A stretch of 64,000 nt of DNA, taken from the NCBI GenBank assembly GCA_963576725.1, contig OY755252.1, positions 56,573,985 to 56,637,984 of the forward strand. The letters run 5' to 3'. Under the pieces are notes generated by a model. The model saw only the letters and a list, made by a program, of their open reading frames with translations. It was not told the DNA's origin and did no database searches. Positions 22,400-31,900 of the stretch are shown in pieces. Position 1 is the first letter of the stretch. The number at the start of each line of letters is the position of its first letter. Source of the stretch: Azorinus chamasolen (taxonomy: Eukaryota; Mollusca; Bivalvia; Cardiida; Solecurtidae). Both the position numbers and the translations under genes were made by a program.

Positions 22400-23165
22400 G
22401 ACTTTATTTAACGAGAGAACTCATTTGATAAAATCAATCTTCCATGAGGCCCTCAACAGTAACATATATACAAGCACATTAAAAACAATCTAGTAAAAGC
22501 TACATACATATTTAAAGATACATATGGTTACTGGTATAGAATTAAAGTTTTACTTAATGGTTAGCATAGGGTCTATAATATTTCAAGGTTTTACCCAGAT
22601 TCCACAAGACGTCAGCGCAAAGTTGGCCCGATATCGCAATGACATTCAGAGGAGTAGAAAAACAAAACATGCAAATTTAAACATTTATATATAAGATTAC
22701 CTCCTTTATTTCTCCACCAAACCCTATGCTGTGACCACTTTTTATAATCGTCTCTTTGAGACGATTCTAAAGAGTGGTCACAACATAGGGTTTGGTGGAG
22801 AAGTGACGATTTTAGTATCTGAATAAAATTGATGTACCTATATAGCCCTGGTCAACTTCAAGAGTTTAACCCTTTCCCTGTTCTATGTTTATTACAAATT
22901 TCAATACCTACTGAATATTCATAGAAAAAATAGTTATAATGAAATATGGAAGTTGAAATATTGTAGCAATTTTAGGAAGTTCAGAAACAGATCTATCAAA
23001 TTCAGAGCCGTCTGATCTGGGTCTACTCTGTTTGCAAATGCGTGAAAACACGTTTATATGAGGGAAAGGGTTAACTAATGCTCTGAATATTTGTTGATAT
23101 CGTAATAAACTTACCATGTCCACTGCCGCTTCTAGTTTATGGACTGCTCTGGAATGATCCGCCAT
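7383..23165 (-). CDS. gene B: calmodulin-like four-EF-hand protein, 209 aa, 6 exons
   Basis: Joined exons 23165-23115, 16388-16292, 13001-12858, 11750-11613, 8278-8168 and 7471-7383 give 630 nt, an unbroken frame of 209 codons plus stop. EF loops lie at about residues 59-70 (DRNNDCSLDIDE, Gly6 replaced by Cys), 95-106 (DTDGNGVLDQNE, canonical), 133-144 (DRKGNGKVSKND, Lys at ligand position 3) and 170-181 (DQNNDGYIDVDE, canonical). The linker GQNPT before EF2 matches calmodulin. The tail after EF4 is lysine-rich (KQVKSKKKKNKAGQIKK), unlike calmodulin, and might contact membranes or nucleic acid. It is most likely a cytosolic Ca2+ sensor; EF2 and EF4 should bind Ca2+, EF1 and EF3 are doubtful. 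Its nearest relative here is gene A. Confidence 0.85.
7735..7875 (+). repeat. GA-rich low-complexity tract
   Basis: Irregular GAGAGACAGA repeats just downstream of gene B exon 5. Confidence 0.85.
8168..8278 (-). CDS. gene B exon 5: EF3 exit helix and EF4 loop
   Basis: The exon is 111 nt, phase 1 in and out, acceptor AACATTACAG, donor GATG|GTGAGT. It reads LMTVLHKVCDEPLTPDEAEE, then LMTLM and the canonical EF4 loop up to residue 11 (DQNNDGYIDVD). Position 12 of the EF3 loop becomes Asp and that of EF4 becomes Glu across the flanking introns. Confidence 0.9.
8430..9195 (+). repeat. 309-bp direct duplication and 31-bp minisatellite
   Basis: CAGAATGTTTAATACCTAAA recurs 309 bases later (8443 and 8752). 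It then grades into units like GAATCGCCCTGGGAAGAGAG, about seven in 8990-9195, next to the foldback element. Confidence 0.8.
9194..11593. mobile_element. foldback-like element of tandem repeats
   Basis: The left end TGGAACGCCGTAGCTGTCTC recurs inverted at the right end (11573-11592), and similarity continues for about 90 bases inward. Both arms then run into a repeat of about 165 bp (TTGTCAATATGTAGTGTTGA, ATCATGTTAAA motifs). The left arm fills most of the element and the right arm is about 300 bp, turning at about 11287. CCCGTG lies directly outside both ends and could be a target duplication. It sits about 20 bases from the donor of gene B exon 4. A 594-bp element interrupts the left arm. 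Confidence 0.65.
9549..10142. mobile_element. TIR element nested in the foldback
   Basis: The ends GCTAGCATCTCTACTGTGGCG and, inverted, GCTAGCATCTCTACAATGGCG form imperfect inverted repeats. The interior has no open frame but a palindrome AGATCTCGCGAGATCT. No target duplication was obvious. Confidence 0.55.
11613..11750 (-). CDS. gene B exon 4: rest of EF2, EF3 loop
   Basis: The exon is 138 nt, phase 1 in and out, the same length as gene A exon 4. The first two bases complete Gly4 of the EF2 loop. It reads NGVLDQNEYIELLARHM, then MTAAFAVFD and the EF3 loop DRKGNGKVSKN, stopping after the first base of loop codon 12. The acceptor is TTGTTGCTAG and the donor AATG|GTAAGTGT. A foldback-like element starts about 20 bases into the intron. 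Confidence 0.9.
11820..12020 (+). repeat. TTCTTTC-rich tract
   Basis: Irregular TTTCTTTCTG repeats upstream of gene B exon 4; on the gene strand this is A/G-rich. Confidence 0.8.
12420..12584. repeat. 165-bp hairpin
   Basis: GAAATAATAAATTCATGCCA paired with TGGTATAAATTTATTATTTC, arms share CGATTGCACGATAAAACACT-like sequence. In gene B intron 3. Confidence 0.72.
12858..13001 (-). CDS. gene B exon 3: EF1 and first half of EF2 loop
   Basis: The exon is 144 nt, phase 1 in and out, acceptor TTGTTTCAG and donor ATG|GTAAGT. It encodes MMNSFGIFD, the loop DRNNDCSLDIDE, ELARVFRVCGQNPT, and ends after the third residue of the EF2 loop (DTD). Genes A and C have exons of the same length at the same place. 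A T5 MITE remnant begins only about 9 bases beyond the donor. Confidence 0.9.
13311..13520 (+). repeat. 19-bp minisatellite GTCGTCTGCTAAACACATT
   Basis: About 11 copies with the variant CACCTCC for CATTGTC. Single diverged GTCGTCTGC units recur to about 14040. Confidence 0.88.
14192..14436. mobile_element. C8 MITE split by a truncated T6
   Basis: The C8 left half ends GGTGACTGCTTAA, where T6 sequence (CCCATTACATCATAGG) begins, so T6 entered at TTAA. The C8 right end (ACCGAGGTTTTACTGTA) follows, with the middle deleted. Confidence 0.55.
14990..15360. mobile_element. 371-bp hAT-like MITE nested in a T1 hairpin
   Basis: Both sides carry TAGATCC (14983-14989 and 15361-15367), with one more near-matching base, close to the 8-bp duplication of hAT elements. 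The ends TAGTGTTTCAACGATGG and, inverted, GTGACCTAGGGTGTCATAAT are loosely similar. The interior is rich in ATCGATTA palindromes. The two halves of the T1 core join neatly without it. Confidence 0.5.
15562..15790. mobile_element. T6 MITE
   Basis: TTAACCCTTTCCCTCATACT to GATGTAATGGGTTAA, full length. Confidence 0.82.
15975..16290 (+). repeat. C/A-rich low-complexity tract
   Basis: CCCCAACC/CCCACAC repeats, G-rich on the gene strand, directly after the donor of gene B exon 2. Confidence 0.8.
16292..16388 (-). CDS. gene B exon 2
   Basis: This 97-nt exon enters in phase 0 and leaves in phase 1 (GAG|GTAAAT), exactly what exons 1 and 3 need. It reads VNDVNRMEKEALEVNDGASG and then KNSIKITPIQVR. 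The pattern xxD-hydrophobic-xx-hydrophobic continues the exon 1 helix and parallels MTDMAHI in gene A exon 2. The acceptor (ATATATAG) has a poor pyrimidine tract but good branch-like sequences upstream (GCTAATGTTAAC). A shorter donor CAG|GTGCGA would break phase. A C-rich low-complexity tract abuts it on the donor side. Confidence 0.65.
17170..17419. mobile_element. T2 MITE
   Basis: Full length, TTAA at both ends, hairpin tip AGCTCCTGCAGGAGCT. Confidence 0.85.
17901..17972. mobile_element. T7 hairpin (GGATCC..GACGCCGAG)
   Basis: GTCAAACAGCTTGGATCC to GGATCCAAACTGTTTGC, one near-complete hairpin of about 70 bp, tip CGAGTTACTCG. Often preceded by GACCGAGT. Confidence 0.8.
18222..19416. mobile_element. 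TIR element carrying a 168-bp satellite, nested in T4
   Basis: A perfect 13-bp terminal inverted repeat TATCCCCCACCGC begins at 18222 and recurs inverted at 19404-19416. Inside are a CTGTCCGT microsatellite and about 6.5 units of about 168 bp (CGTGTCCGCTCCATATC ... GGCTCAAGGTCAAGGTCAC). It splits a T4 MITE, whose halves lie at 18156 and about 19430-19611. I recall similar CCCCCACC elements from bivalves but cannot name the family. Confidence 0.65.
18330..19380 (+). repeat. tandem array, about 168-bp unit, 6-7 copies
   Basis: Units begin with CGTGTCCGCTCCATATC near 18335, 18505, 18671, 18840 and 19168; the unit near 19010 lacks part of this start. Each holds CTCAAGGTCAAGGTCAC. Confidence 0.85.
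20269..21500. mobile_element. T1 MITE split by the AGGTATACG element
   Basis: TTAACCCTGTACTCCGTGAA start, core CGGCTCCTATAGGAGCCG, right end AGAGTAAATGGTT beyond the insert. Confidence 0.65.
20493..21475. mobile_element. 983-bp TTAA element with AGGTATACG ends, nested in T1
   Basis: TTAAAGGTATACG at 20493 is mirrored by CGTATACCTTTAA at 21475, extending imperfectly to about 20 bp. TTAA on both sides would be the target duplication. The surrounding sequence is a T1 element split by this insertion. No convincing gene is inside. Confidence 0.6.
21610..21678. mobile_element. T7 hairpin with TTAACCTTTAGCC flank
   Basis: A 100-base left flank TTAACCTTTAGCCTGCTGAG is shared with the copy at 39686, suggesting the full element starts at TTAA 21508. 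Confidence 0.75.
21977..22226. mobile_element. T2 MITE
   Basis: Full length and very close to the copies at 2956 and 62705. Confidence 0.85.
22362..22396 (+). repeat. (ATA)n microsatellite
   Basis: About ten ATA units. Confidence 0.9.
22709..22803. repeat. H10 hairpin
   Basis: TTTCTCCACCAAACCCTATG paired with CATAGGGTTTGGTGGAGAA, tip CGTCTCTTTGAGACG; about 95 bp. Confidence 0.82.
22865..23074. mobile_element. T5 MITE, half hairpin lost
   Basis: TTAACCCTTTCCCTGTTC to GAGGGAAAGGGTTAA, 40 bases from the gene B exon 1 donor. Confidence 0.75.
23115..23165 (-). CDS. gene B exon 1, start codon
   Basis: ATG at 23165 reads MADHSRAVHKLEAAVDM and ends in phase 0 at ATG|GTAAGT. The segment HKLEAAVDM is clearly homologous to RRLEEAVDI at the end of gene A exon 1, and both stop at the same intron position. 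The start context AAAATGG is favourable. A T5 MITE (22865-23074) sits 40 bases into the intron. Confidence 0.75.
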
Positions 23166-24177
23166 TTTTGCTATTTTTTTTTCTTTAAAACTAAAATCCA
23201 ACAGTATTCTTTCTCCCAGATATCCTATTTCACAAGTAACAATTCTTCACAGATCCAGTTCTATCGCATTTCCTCTTATTTCCCTATTTCCTGTAAACCC
23301 TGACCTTTTAAACCCACAACGTTTGCGAAGTTTAAAATATCGTATACCCCGATTCTTCCGTGTCTCTTTGTTTATTACTCAATATTAAATCAGTACTTTT
23401 ACGCTCTGTAAGCATGAAATGGTTTCAATTAACCCTTACGCTGCCAATGTCGCACCTGTGATTACCTATGCAAATAGTTTGGATCCAGATGAGACGCCGA
23501 GTAACTCGGCGTCTCATCAGGATCCAAACTGTTTGTTACTGTGACTATGCTTGTTGGAACAAAAATGAAGAAAACTATATAATGAAAATTGTAGCAGACG
23601 ACAAATGTTGCAGACGACAAAATTTAGCAGCAAAAGAATTAGCCCTTACCCTGCATAAACATACTGTCTGCTCATACTTTGGACCTGCTATATGTTTTTA
23701 ACCGATTTGTTATGAAAGTTGAAAATAAAATGACCTAGTGTCAAACAGTTTGGATCCTGGTGAGATTCTGAGTTACTCGGCGTCTCATCAGGATCCAAAC
23801 TGTTTGCATATATCATACATAGAAAGGTTAAACTTTAACAAACTGGCCAGTTTTCGCCTACAAGAAAATGCGTTCTATTAAGATTTCAACGAAATACCTA
23901 ATCGAATTTAATTTCAAAGATTTAATGAAACGTCAAATAGTTTAGATCCGAGTTTTTATGCGTCTCATCTGGATCCAAACCGTCTGTAAAAGTAATTAGA
24001 GATTTGCCAACGTTGTGCTAAAATAATATGTATATGTGATATTTGTATCAACATTGTAAAAGGCACCTGTATTCTTAATCCCGCCGAAAAAATATAATGT
24101 CCACTCAAATTTTGATCTGAACCGAGTTTTGCCTTCATCCAATTTGTTCAAGATTTTGAGTATTTACTGACCGAGTG

Positions 24178-24246
24178 GCAAACAGCTTGGATCCTGATGA
24201 GACGCCGAGTTACTCGGCGTCTCATCTGGATCCAAGCTATTTGCAA
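24178..24246. mobile_element. T7 hairpin
   Basis: Near-perfect arms with tip CCGAGTTACTCGG. Further copies cluster at 23470-23535, 23740-23808 and 23928-23991. Confidence 0.8.
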
Positions 24247-24639
24247 ATACGAGCCAGGTCGCGCTTAGCGAAGCAAGGGTTAATCAGACCAGGTCTTATG
24301 TCTAATGACAATACAAATACGGATATACAATGAACAAAATAAGCGTAACAAAATATTCAATATCTGTTAGCTTAATGGCTTATGCACTTAAGTTTACAAA
24401 GCGAAATTTAAGTATACGACTTGTTCGCGCGTGTAAGCATGTATCTGTGCGTGTGTGCTCGCAATTAGCCTACTGGAATTTATGCGCTCATGTATAGTTT
24501 AGTCCGTCCCCTCTGCTCGTATGTCCGTCTGTCTCTATGCTATCTGTATGTCTTTTCTTACTGTATTGTGTTACCTGTCTCACAGGCATTGTGCTTATCG
24601 GCAAAGTTTATATAGTAAAACTTATATTGCCCTTTAGTC

Positions 24640-25890
24640 CATGAATATACAAGGAAGAAATGATGACGTTATGATTATTAATTAGATTATTTTTATACTG
24701 GCTAATGAACAGAAAAATGGCCACTGAGGAAACTGTAAAATCATATCTATATTATATCATAAGCAAACAAAGCAGACCCTGATCAGATCCAATAGCAGCC
24801 GTCTGATCTGGGTCTACTCCGTTTCCAAAGTCGTAGAAAGGCGTATTTATAGAGTAAAGAGTGAATCCATGAATATTCAGGCAGGAAATAAATGACATCA
24901 TGAATATTAAGTAGTTGAACTCTTATAATGGCATAATAAACGCATGTATGCTTGGCCATAGCAGACACTGTAGAATCAGATGTATATCATATTATAAGCA
25001 AAAAGGGCAGACCCTGATCAGACGGCTCCTACAGGAGCCGTCTGATCTGGGTCTACTGTGTTTGCAAATGTGTAAAAGGTGTATAGAATAAATAAAGGGT
25101 TAAATCTATATTCTGATACAGGTTGAAAATTCCTTTGGTTAAATGCAATTATAAAATATAACTTATTAATATTCGTAGTGTCCTTATTTCTGACATATTA
25201 ATAAACTAACATTTTATAATAGTATTATGAACAAAGGGCGTTTTATCATGACAGAAACTGTAGAGTCAGCTCTATTCTATGCCATAAGCAAACAGAGCAG
25301 ACCCTGATCAGACACCTGCCACACAAATGCGTAGAGACACGTTTCTATGGAGTAAATGGTTAGGAGGCCATGTTTTGTGAATGTAAATGAGCTGAAAATA
25401 TATAATGGCATGTGAATAAGGATTGTTTAAGCCGTAACAGAAACGTAGAATCAAACTATATTATTCAATATGTGAACAGAGTAGACCCTGATCAGACTGC
25501 TGCTATAGCAGCAGTCTGACCAGGGTCTATCCTGTTTGCAAAGGTGTACATAGTCATGCTTTTTTGATCCCGTAAAGGGTTAAAAGTATTCACCAGGTAA
25601 GTAACCAGGTTTTCAAACAGGTGACTGCTTAACCCTTCACTCCATGAATATTCATGCAAGAAATAATAACATCATGAATATCAATTAGATTAATTGTTAT
25701 CATAGCATATAAATACAGGAAAGGAATGTTTTGTCATAGCAGAAACTGCAGAATAATATCTACATTATATCATAAGCAAACAGAGAAGACCCTGCAGGAG
25801 CTGTCTGATCTGGGTATACTCTGTTTGCAAAGACGCAGAAAGACGCATTTATGGAGGAAAGGGTTAATAAATTCGAAATTACTGCAACTA
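24640..25890. mobile_element. head-to-tail cluster of T1 MITEs
   Basis: At least five T1 copies (cores near 24765, 25008, 25290, 25475 and 25780) lie in the same orientation, each with ATGAATATTCA(A/G)GCA(A/G)GAAAT on the left and GAGTAAAGGGTTA-like right ends. Confidence 0.65.
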
Positions 25891-26056
25891 ACTTCCTGCA
25901 TCACTTTCGTCATGCATTAAGCTACCACTCATCTCATATACATGTAAATGGACTTATATTCAGCTTTAGATATGGGAGAATGTTCTAAACCTGTCTGATC
26001 TGGGTCTGCTCTGTTTGCAAAGATGTTGGAATGCGTATTTATGGAGTAAAAGGTTA

Positions 26057-26147
26057 ATCAAACCATATATTATGACCACTCTTTAGAATCGTCTCAACGA
26101 GACGATTCTAAAGAGTAGTCACAACATAGGTTTTGATGGAGAAATAA
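26057..26147. repeat. H10 hairpin
   Basis: Arms GACCACTCTTTAGAATCGTC and GACGATTCTAAAGAGTAGTC, left outer arm decayed. Confidence 0.78.
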
Positions 26148-26415
26148 AAAATAGTTATTCTTGAAAATGTTTTAATTCAGGCCTGCGATTCTTATCTGGA
26201 CCTTTGTTTATGTCTACCCATACTCTGATCTATTTCATTTTCCCGATGTTCCCGTGCTTCCCATGCTTCCCATAAACTTGAGACCAGGTTTCAAACAGCT
26301 TAGATCCTGCTAAGAAGCTTAATGTAACTCGGCGTCAGGATCCAAGCTGTTTGACACTCGGTCAAAAGTTTCTCAAAAGCTTGACCGAACCGGATGTAGT
26401 CACAATAGCACCAGA

Positions 26416-26661
26416 TTAACCCTTCGCTTGCTGAATTTTTACATTTCTCCTTCTTTACCTATGCCCTGTTGTATAATTACATATATCTTCACTGTGTACA
26501 AGTATTTCGCTGTGCAATCACTGCTGTGGAGTGCACTGGTTGCACAATCAAATTGTAAATAGTGCAGACCCTGATGAGACAGCTCCTGCAGGAACTGTCT
26601 CATCTGGGTCTTCACTATTTACATGTAGGTATATTGGCGATAATAGCAAGCGAAGGGTTAA
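26416..26661. mobile_element. T2 MITE, inverted
   Basis: The same family in the other orientation, TTAA at both ends. Confidence 0.85.
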
Positions 26662-27317
26662 AGTAGACATTTTTGTTGGATAGGGAATAATAAAAATGAT
26701 AACACTAAGAATCTCTTTTAAGAATATCTATATATCTATTTTTCAAATAATCTCTAGCAATAATCAGACCTGTTTTGTCAAACAACTGGATGAAATGACA
26801 TGGTTATTCTATGTAGAAACATGATTTTGATTCATTTATAATATTTAAATTAAAATCAAGAAGTTCCATTTTCCCCGCTTAGTGCCACCTAACTAACGTT
26901 TACAAATAAAGCAGAACACGTCTTAAATGACCGTCCAAAGAGGTCTAATTATGTGTCTGTAGGGCAGGCGGTAGCTTAATACAGGTAAAAAGTAATGCAG
27001 AAAGCTCATGTAGGAGCTTTCTGCATTACTTTTGCCCTGTATTAAGAAACCACCTGCTTTTTAAGATTTCTGAGCTCATTCAATTCAAACTCGCTTAAGA
27101 CAGTTTCTACTGCTGCTTGGGTCCAGATACAAATACTTCATTTCGATCTAAGTTGATGCCAGATTACCGATTTACTCGGTGCCTCATCTAGATCCAGGCG
27201 TTTCCAAATGTCGAGTAACTCGGCGCCTAATGTAGAGTCGAGTCGTTTGCGCATGCGTTTATCACGATAAGGCCTTGGTTTGGTTCTAAACAGTTTACAA
27301 AACACCGCCATGACAGT

Positions 27318-27521
27318 TACAGTACAATATCTTAAACCCCTCGAAGCCGGGATTGTAGTAGAAAAGAATTTAGATAATTTCAGGCAGGTGGCTGCTTAAT
27401 GCAGGGTGAAAGTAATGCAGAAAGCCCCTCTACGAGCTTTCTGCCCGACTTTCAGCCTGAATGTCTCCAAGGCCGATGTTTATACTAAATTAAACGTCCG
27501 GGTAAGAGGGGTTTTACTGTA
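27318..27521. mobile_element. C8 MITE
   Basis: TACAGTACAATATCTTAAAC to AGAGGGGTTTTACTGTA; tip slightly broken (CCCCTCTACGAG). Confidence 0.65.
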
Positions 27522-27561
27522 TCGCTAAACCTGACTTTAAAATTGGTATCAATGTCAATCT

Positions 27562-27803
27562 TTAACCCTTTACCTGTTCTATTTTTTTTCCCGAATTTCA
27601 ATACTTACTGAATATTCATGGCAAAAATAGATATAATGAAATATGAAAGGTTGAAGTCTGTAGCCACTAAAGAAACATATCTATTAAATTTCATTGGCAA
27701 AGAGAGCATACCCTGATCAGACAGTTCCTAAAGGAGCCGTCTGAGCTGGGTCTACTCTGTTTGCAAATGCGCGAAAATGCGTTGCTATGAAAGAAAGGAC
27801 TAA
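27562..27803. mobile_element. T5 MITE
   Basis: TTAACCCTTTACCTGTTC start; core CAGTTCCTAAAGGAGCCG; right TTAA degraded. Confidence 0.65.
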
Positions 27804-28431
27804 AACAGGGGCAACTTGACGCAGAGTGAAAGGCTTTCAGTGTGACATTTACCCAGCATTAAGCAGCCGTTTGCCCTATGAAATGACCTATTTTTTGCCT
27901 TACTAAAAATCAGGTCAATGACGTTGTATTGTCACGAGGTATACGTTAACCTGTAACATATTGGGTAAGGTCACGTAGTTGGAAAACTTTCTTATTCAGA
28001 TCTCGAAACAAGCTTTCTTTCAACAATTTTTCAGAAAGGAAAATCAGAGTGTCAAACAGTTTGGAGATGCCATCCAGGATTGGCCCGTAGCGTATCACAG
28101 GTAAATAAAGATAGCAACACCTCTTTAAATAGGACATTCAAATAAGTATCAAAGTCGGTATTAAAAGTAGGTGGCTGCCTAATGCAGGATGAAAGTCATG
28201 CAGAAAGCTCCTATAGGAGCTTTCTGCATGACTTTCACCCTGCATTAAACAGCAACTTACCTTACACAGGTATTTGAATTATTCTGTACTAAATATCAGT
28301 TTTAGAGGTGTTTTTTGCCATATGTGTTATTGAGGCCATACGTTACATGTTAGTGTCACTGTTGATAGTTCCCCAGTATAGAAGAACCTCACCACTAAAA
28401 CATCAATCCTTTGAGAAACTACTGACCGAGT

Positions 28432-28501
28432 GTCAAACAGCTTGGATCCTGATGAGACGCCGAGTTACTCGGCGTCTCATCTGGATCCAGACTGTTTGCA
28501 A
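28432..28501. mobile_element. T7 hairpin
   Basis: Same arms and tip, downstream of gene A. Confidence 0.78.
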
Positions 28502-28509
28502 ATGATAAT

Positions 28510-28850
28510 AAGTCGCGATCGACAATGATAAGAGTTTTGTTTCTTTTGATAGCATTGATTTATTTGTAGTGCTCTGTGATGGAAAGGGTTAATTTTTCTT
28601 TAGATAGCACTTGTTTATTTGTAGTGTTCTTTGGTGGAGAGGGTTATTGTTTTCGATACCACTTGTTTATTTGTAGTGTTATTTGGTGGAGATGATTATT
28701 GTTTTTGATAGCACTTGTTTATTTGTAGTGTTATTTGGTGGAGATGATTATTGTTTTTTATAGCACTTGTTTATTTGTAGTGTTCTTTGGCGGAGAGGGT
28801 TATTGTTTTCGATAGCACTTGTTTATTTGTAGTGTTCCGTGATGGATTTT
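28510..28850 (-). repeat. minisatellite covering the gene A stop and AATAAA
   Basis: About six units of roughly 50 bp. On the gene strand each has GAACACTACAAATAAACAAG-like sequence, the same as the last codons, stop and AATAAA of gene A. Confidence 0.85.
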
Positions 28851-28917
28851 CGTCTCGCTGGATACCGTGTCATAAAATAATCAGGTCGGTCCACTTCACA
28901 CAGGAAGTCTACAAAAT
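28823..28917 (-). CDS. gene A exon 6: EF4 end, basic tail, stop
   Basis: The acceptor GTTTCTTTCAG is strong. It completes Asp12 of EF4 and reads FVDFLCEVDRPDYF then MTRYPARRKSITEHYK, stop TAA at 28825-28823. AATAAA overlaps the stop codon (28827-28822), and this whole segment is repeated in a downstream minisatellite. Confidence 0.87.
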
Positions 28918-31900
28918 CTGAAAGAAACAACAAAACGCATACAGTAATGACGTATGAGGGTTTGCAAACGTTTATCTGATCATGAACAAATCATGAATAT
29001 TTATTAGCTGAATGGTTACATAGAGGATCTTGCATTCGTGTTCATGATTATTGGATTTATTAAATTCGTCTTTTTAAAACGATAAAAAAAACTCGCTAAA
29101 GCTCGTTTTTTATCGTTTTAAAAAGACTCATTTAATAAATCCAATAATCATGAACACGAATGCAAGATCCTATTTATAACATAACACACACAAATGTTAT
29201 TTGCAGCCAACATTTCAGCAGTAACGTGGATTGTTATAAATTCTCCTTACATATAGAAATGATGAATGAAAGGTGTTATTAGGTTCGCTAGGTAACTGGG
29301 ACAAAGTAGGTCCAAATTTTCCAAATTTTTGTTTTACTTACTGTCATATCAACCAGGATCTAATTCAGACCTCTCTGGTATTCAATTTAACTGTGATAGT
29401 TTATGATACAGAAACATACAGAAACACGTCAAAATAAATTTTGAGTTACAGTTTTGACATACATAGTTACAAATACGTCACATTATGACGTCATTGTACA
29501 CAACATGTGTCTATGTAAAGCGCGCCATTTACATGAAGACCCACATACAGTCGCCAACACGTCCGACACTCACTGTCAATGGGATTCGAAATGCGCCTTC
29601 GTTTTGGTATATTAAGCCCTTCATTAGTGTTGTATGTATACACATGGACATGGACATTTCCACCGAGAAAAAAATCTCGATTCAAGTTCAGTGGAAATGT
29701 TTGAAATGGACAAAAAATTCAGTACGAACTGCTGCATAAAATGTGTTGGAGCAGGAGGAAGATTTTCGCGATCAGCTGAGTTAGTGAGTATAGCATATTT
29801 GAAATATGTTTGTGCTGTGCTGGATTCAGATGACTATAGTTGTTGATTGATGAGATATTTGTATGAGTAGAAATCTGCATAAACAAAAGGACATGCGGTG
29901 AAGAAAATGCAAAGTTGAGGAGGCATTTTAAATGTAGAATGGATTGTATGGGTCAGAGTAGCTGGTAGGTCTTTTTTGGCATAGATCTACATTTTGTATA
30001 TGATTCCTGACAGCGATTACAATTTGTATTATTTTATCGAAATTAAGGCGCAAGTGCCAACAATCCTTTGCCATCTATCGTGACTCAATCGTGGACAGGT
30101 AGGTCGACCATCGTCCGCCAGTTTGTTTGTTTTGACAGCACGTATGAATCGTTCGAATGTCATTCGGTCGTTCGAATGTTATTCACTAGTGAATATATGC
30201 CCATGATTATCAAAAAATAAATGATAGTGTTACGTCACGCTGAAGCCACGAGTTATGTTATAAAATGGTATATGAGCTCACTATTTTGTTTTCGCTATGA
30301 CAGAAACTAAAAAAATCAGATTTACATTGCTTCATAATCAAACCGAGCAGATCTTGATCAGACGGCTCCTATGGAAGCCGTCTGATCTTGATATGTTTTG
30401 TTACAAAGGCGTTTGGTGGTTCCTACTGGGTCCGTTGTTCTTGATCTACTCTGTTTGCCGCGGCGTCAACATGGTTGCTCGGCGTCGCATCTGGGTCTCT
30501 TCACTGTTTGTAGATACAATCACAAATTTGTCACTAGGACTGAATGGGTTAATTAACCCTTTACTCCATAGATACGCATTTGCAAACAGGGTAGAACCAG
30601 ATCAGACGGCTCCAGTAGGAGCCCTCTGATCTGGGTCTACTCTGTTTGTAAAGGTGTTAAAATGCGTATTTATGGAGTAAAAGGTTATGTTCGACGACTG
30701 ATCAGGTTCTGCACTGTTTGTAAAACCTTACGGTTGATTTGCACACAGTAGAGTTCAAATGGAAGCAGAACGTTATTGTGTATATTTTATATTTGTATCA
30801 TACAAACTGACCATCCATGTCCACTCGTCCGTCGCCGTCCTTGTCCATAAGAGAGACGAGCTCCTTGGACTGTCTATGGGTCAGTGGTTCTCCGTACCGC
30901 TTCAGTACATACTCTAGCTCTGTAACAGACAGGGTATTGAAATATATGGTCCTGTAACAAACAACTCTGTAACAGACAGGGTATTGAAATACATAGTCCT
31001 GTAACAAACAACTCTGTAACAAAAACGGACATTGGATACCTCAGTAACAAACAGCATGGGTACATAAGCAAATACTCTCTGTAACAGACGGGATGTTGAA
31101 ATAAATGACTCTGTAACAATTAGGATGTCCAAATAAATGACTCCGTAACAAACATGATTGGCACATAAATAAATACTGTAGCTTTGTAACAAACAGAAGG
31201 TTGAAATAAATGACCCTGTTACCTATAGGAGCCATCTGATCAGATTCTACTGTTTGCGAATGAAATCATATATCTGTCATAGTCAAAACATCATTCAAGT
31301 TTTGAGTTTGATTCTTAGTACATGTGCACAGGCGGTATCTTATTGCAGGGGTTGTGCAGAAGTTATACAGAAAGCTTTCATAGGAGCTTTCTGTAATACT
31401 TTCTCTCGGCATTTAGCAGTGACTTGCTTTAACCCTTTATTCCATAAATACGCCTTTCTACGCATTTGCAAACAGAGTAGACCCAGATCAGATGGCCCCT
31501 GCAGGAGCCATCCGATCAGGTCTGCTCTGTTTGTTTATGAAATAATATAGAGTTGAGTCTACAGTTTCTGTCATAGCCAAAACGTCATGTGTCATTATAA
31601 AAGTTGATCTAATTAATATTCATGATGTCACTATTTCTTACATGAATATTCATGGAGTATGCTTACCACCTTACTTCAATGAGACGTCTGTTACACATAT
31701 GTGAACAGAGTAGACCTAGATCATACCGCTCCAGGAGTCATCTGATCAGGGTCTGCTGTGATAGCTTATGAAACTGCATATCTCTGGTTGTAAAGTTTCT
31801 GCTATACAGTAGTAACCTTGTCCTAAGCGGTCATGCATTTGTTGAACATAATCATGAGTCTTAAAACAGCAGGTGGTTGATTAATGCAGGGCAAAAGTAA

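Noticed and set aside
29485..29846. overlapping frames on both strands at 29.5 kb
   Set aside because: No splice sites, domain or repeat support; they overlap each other in antisense.
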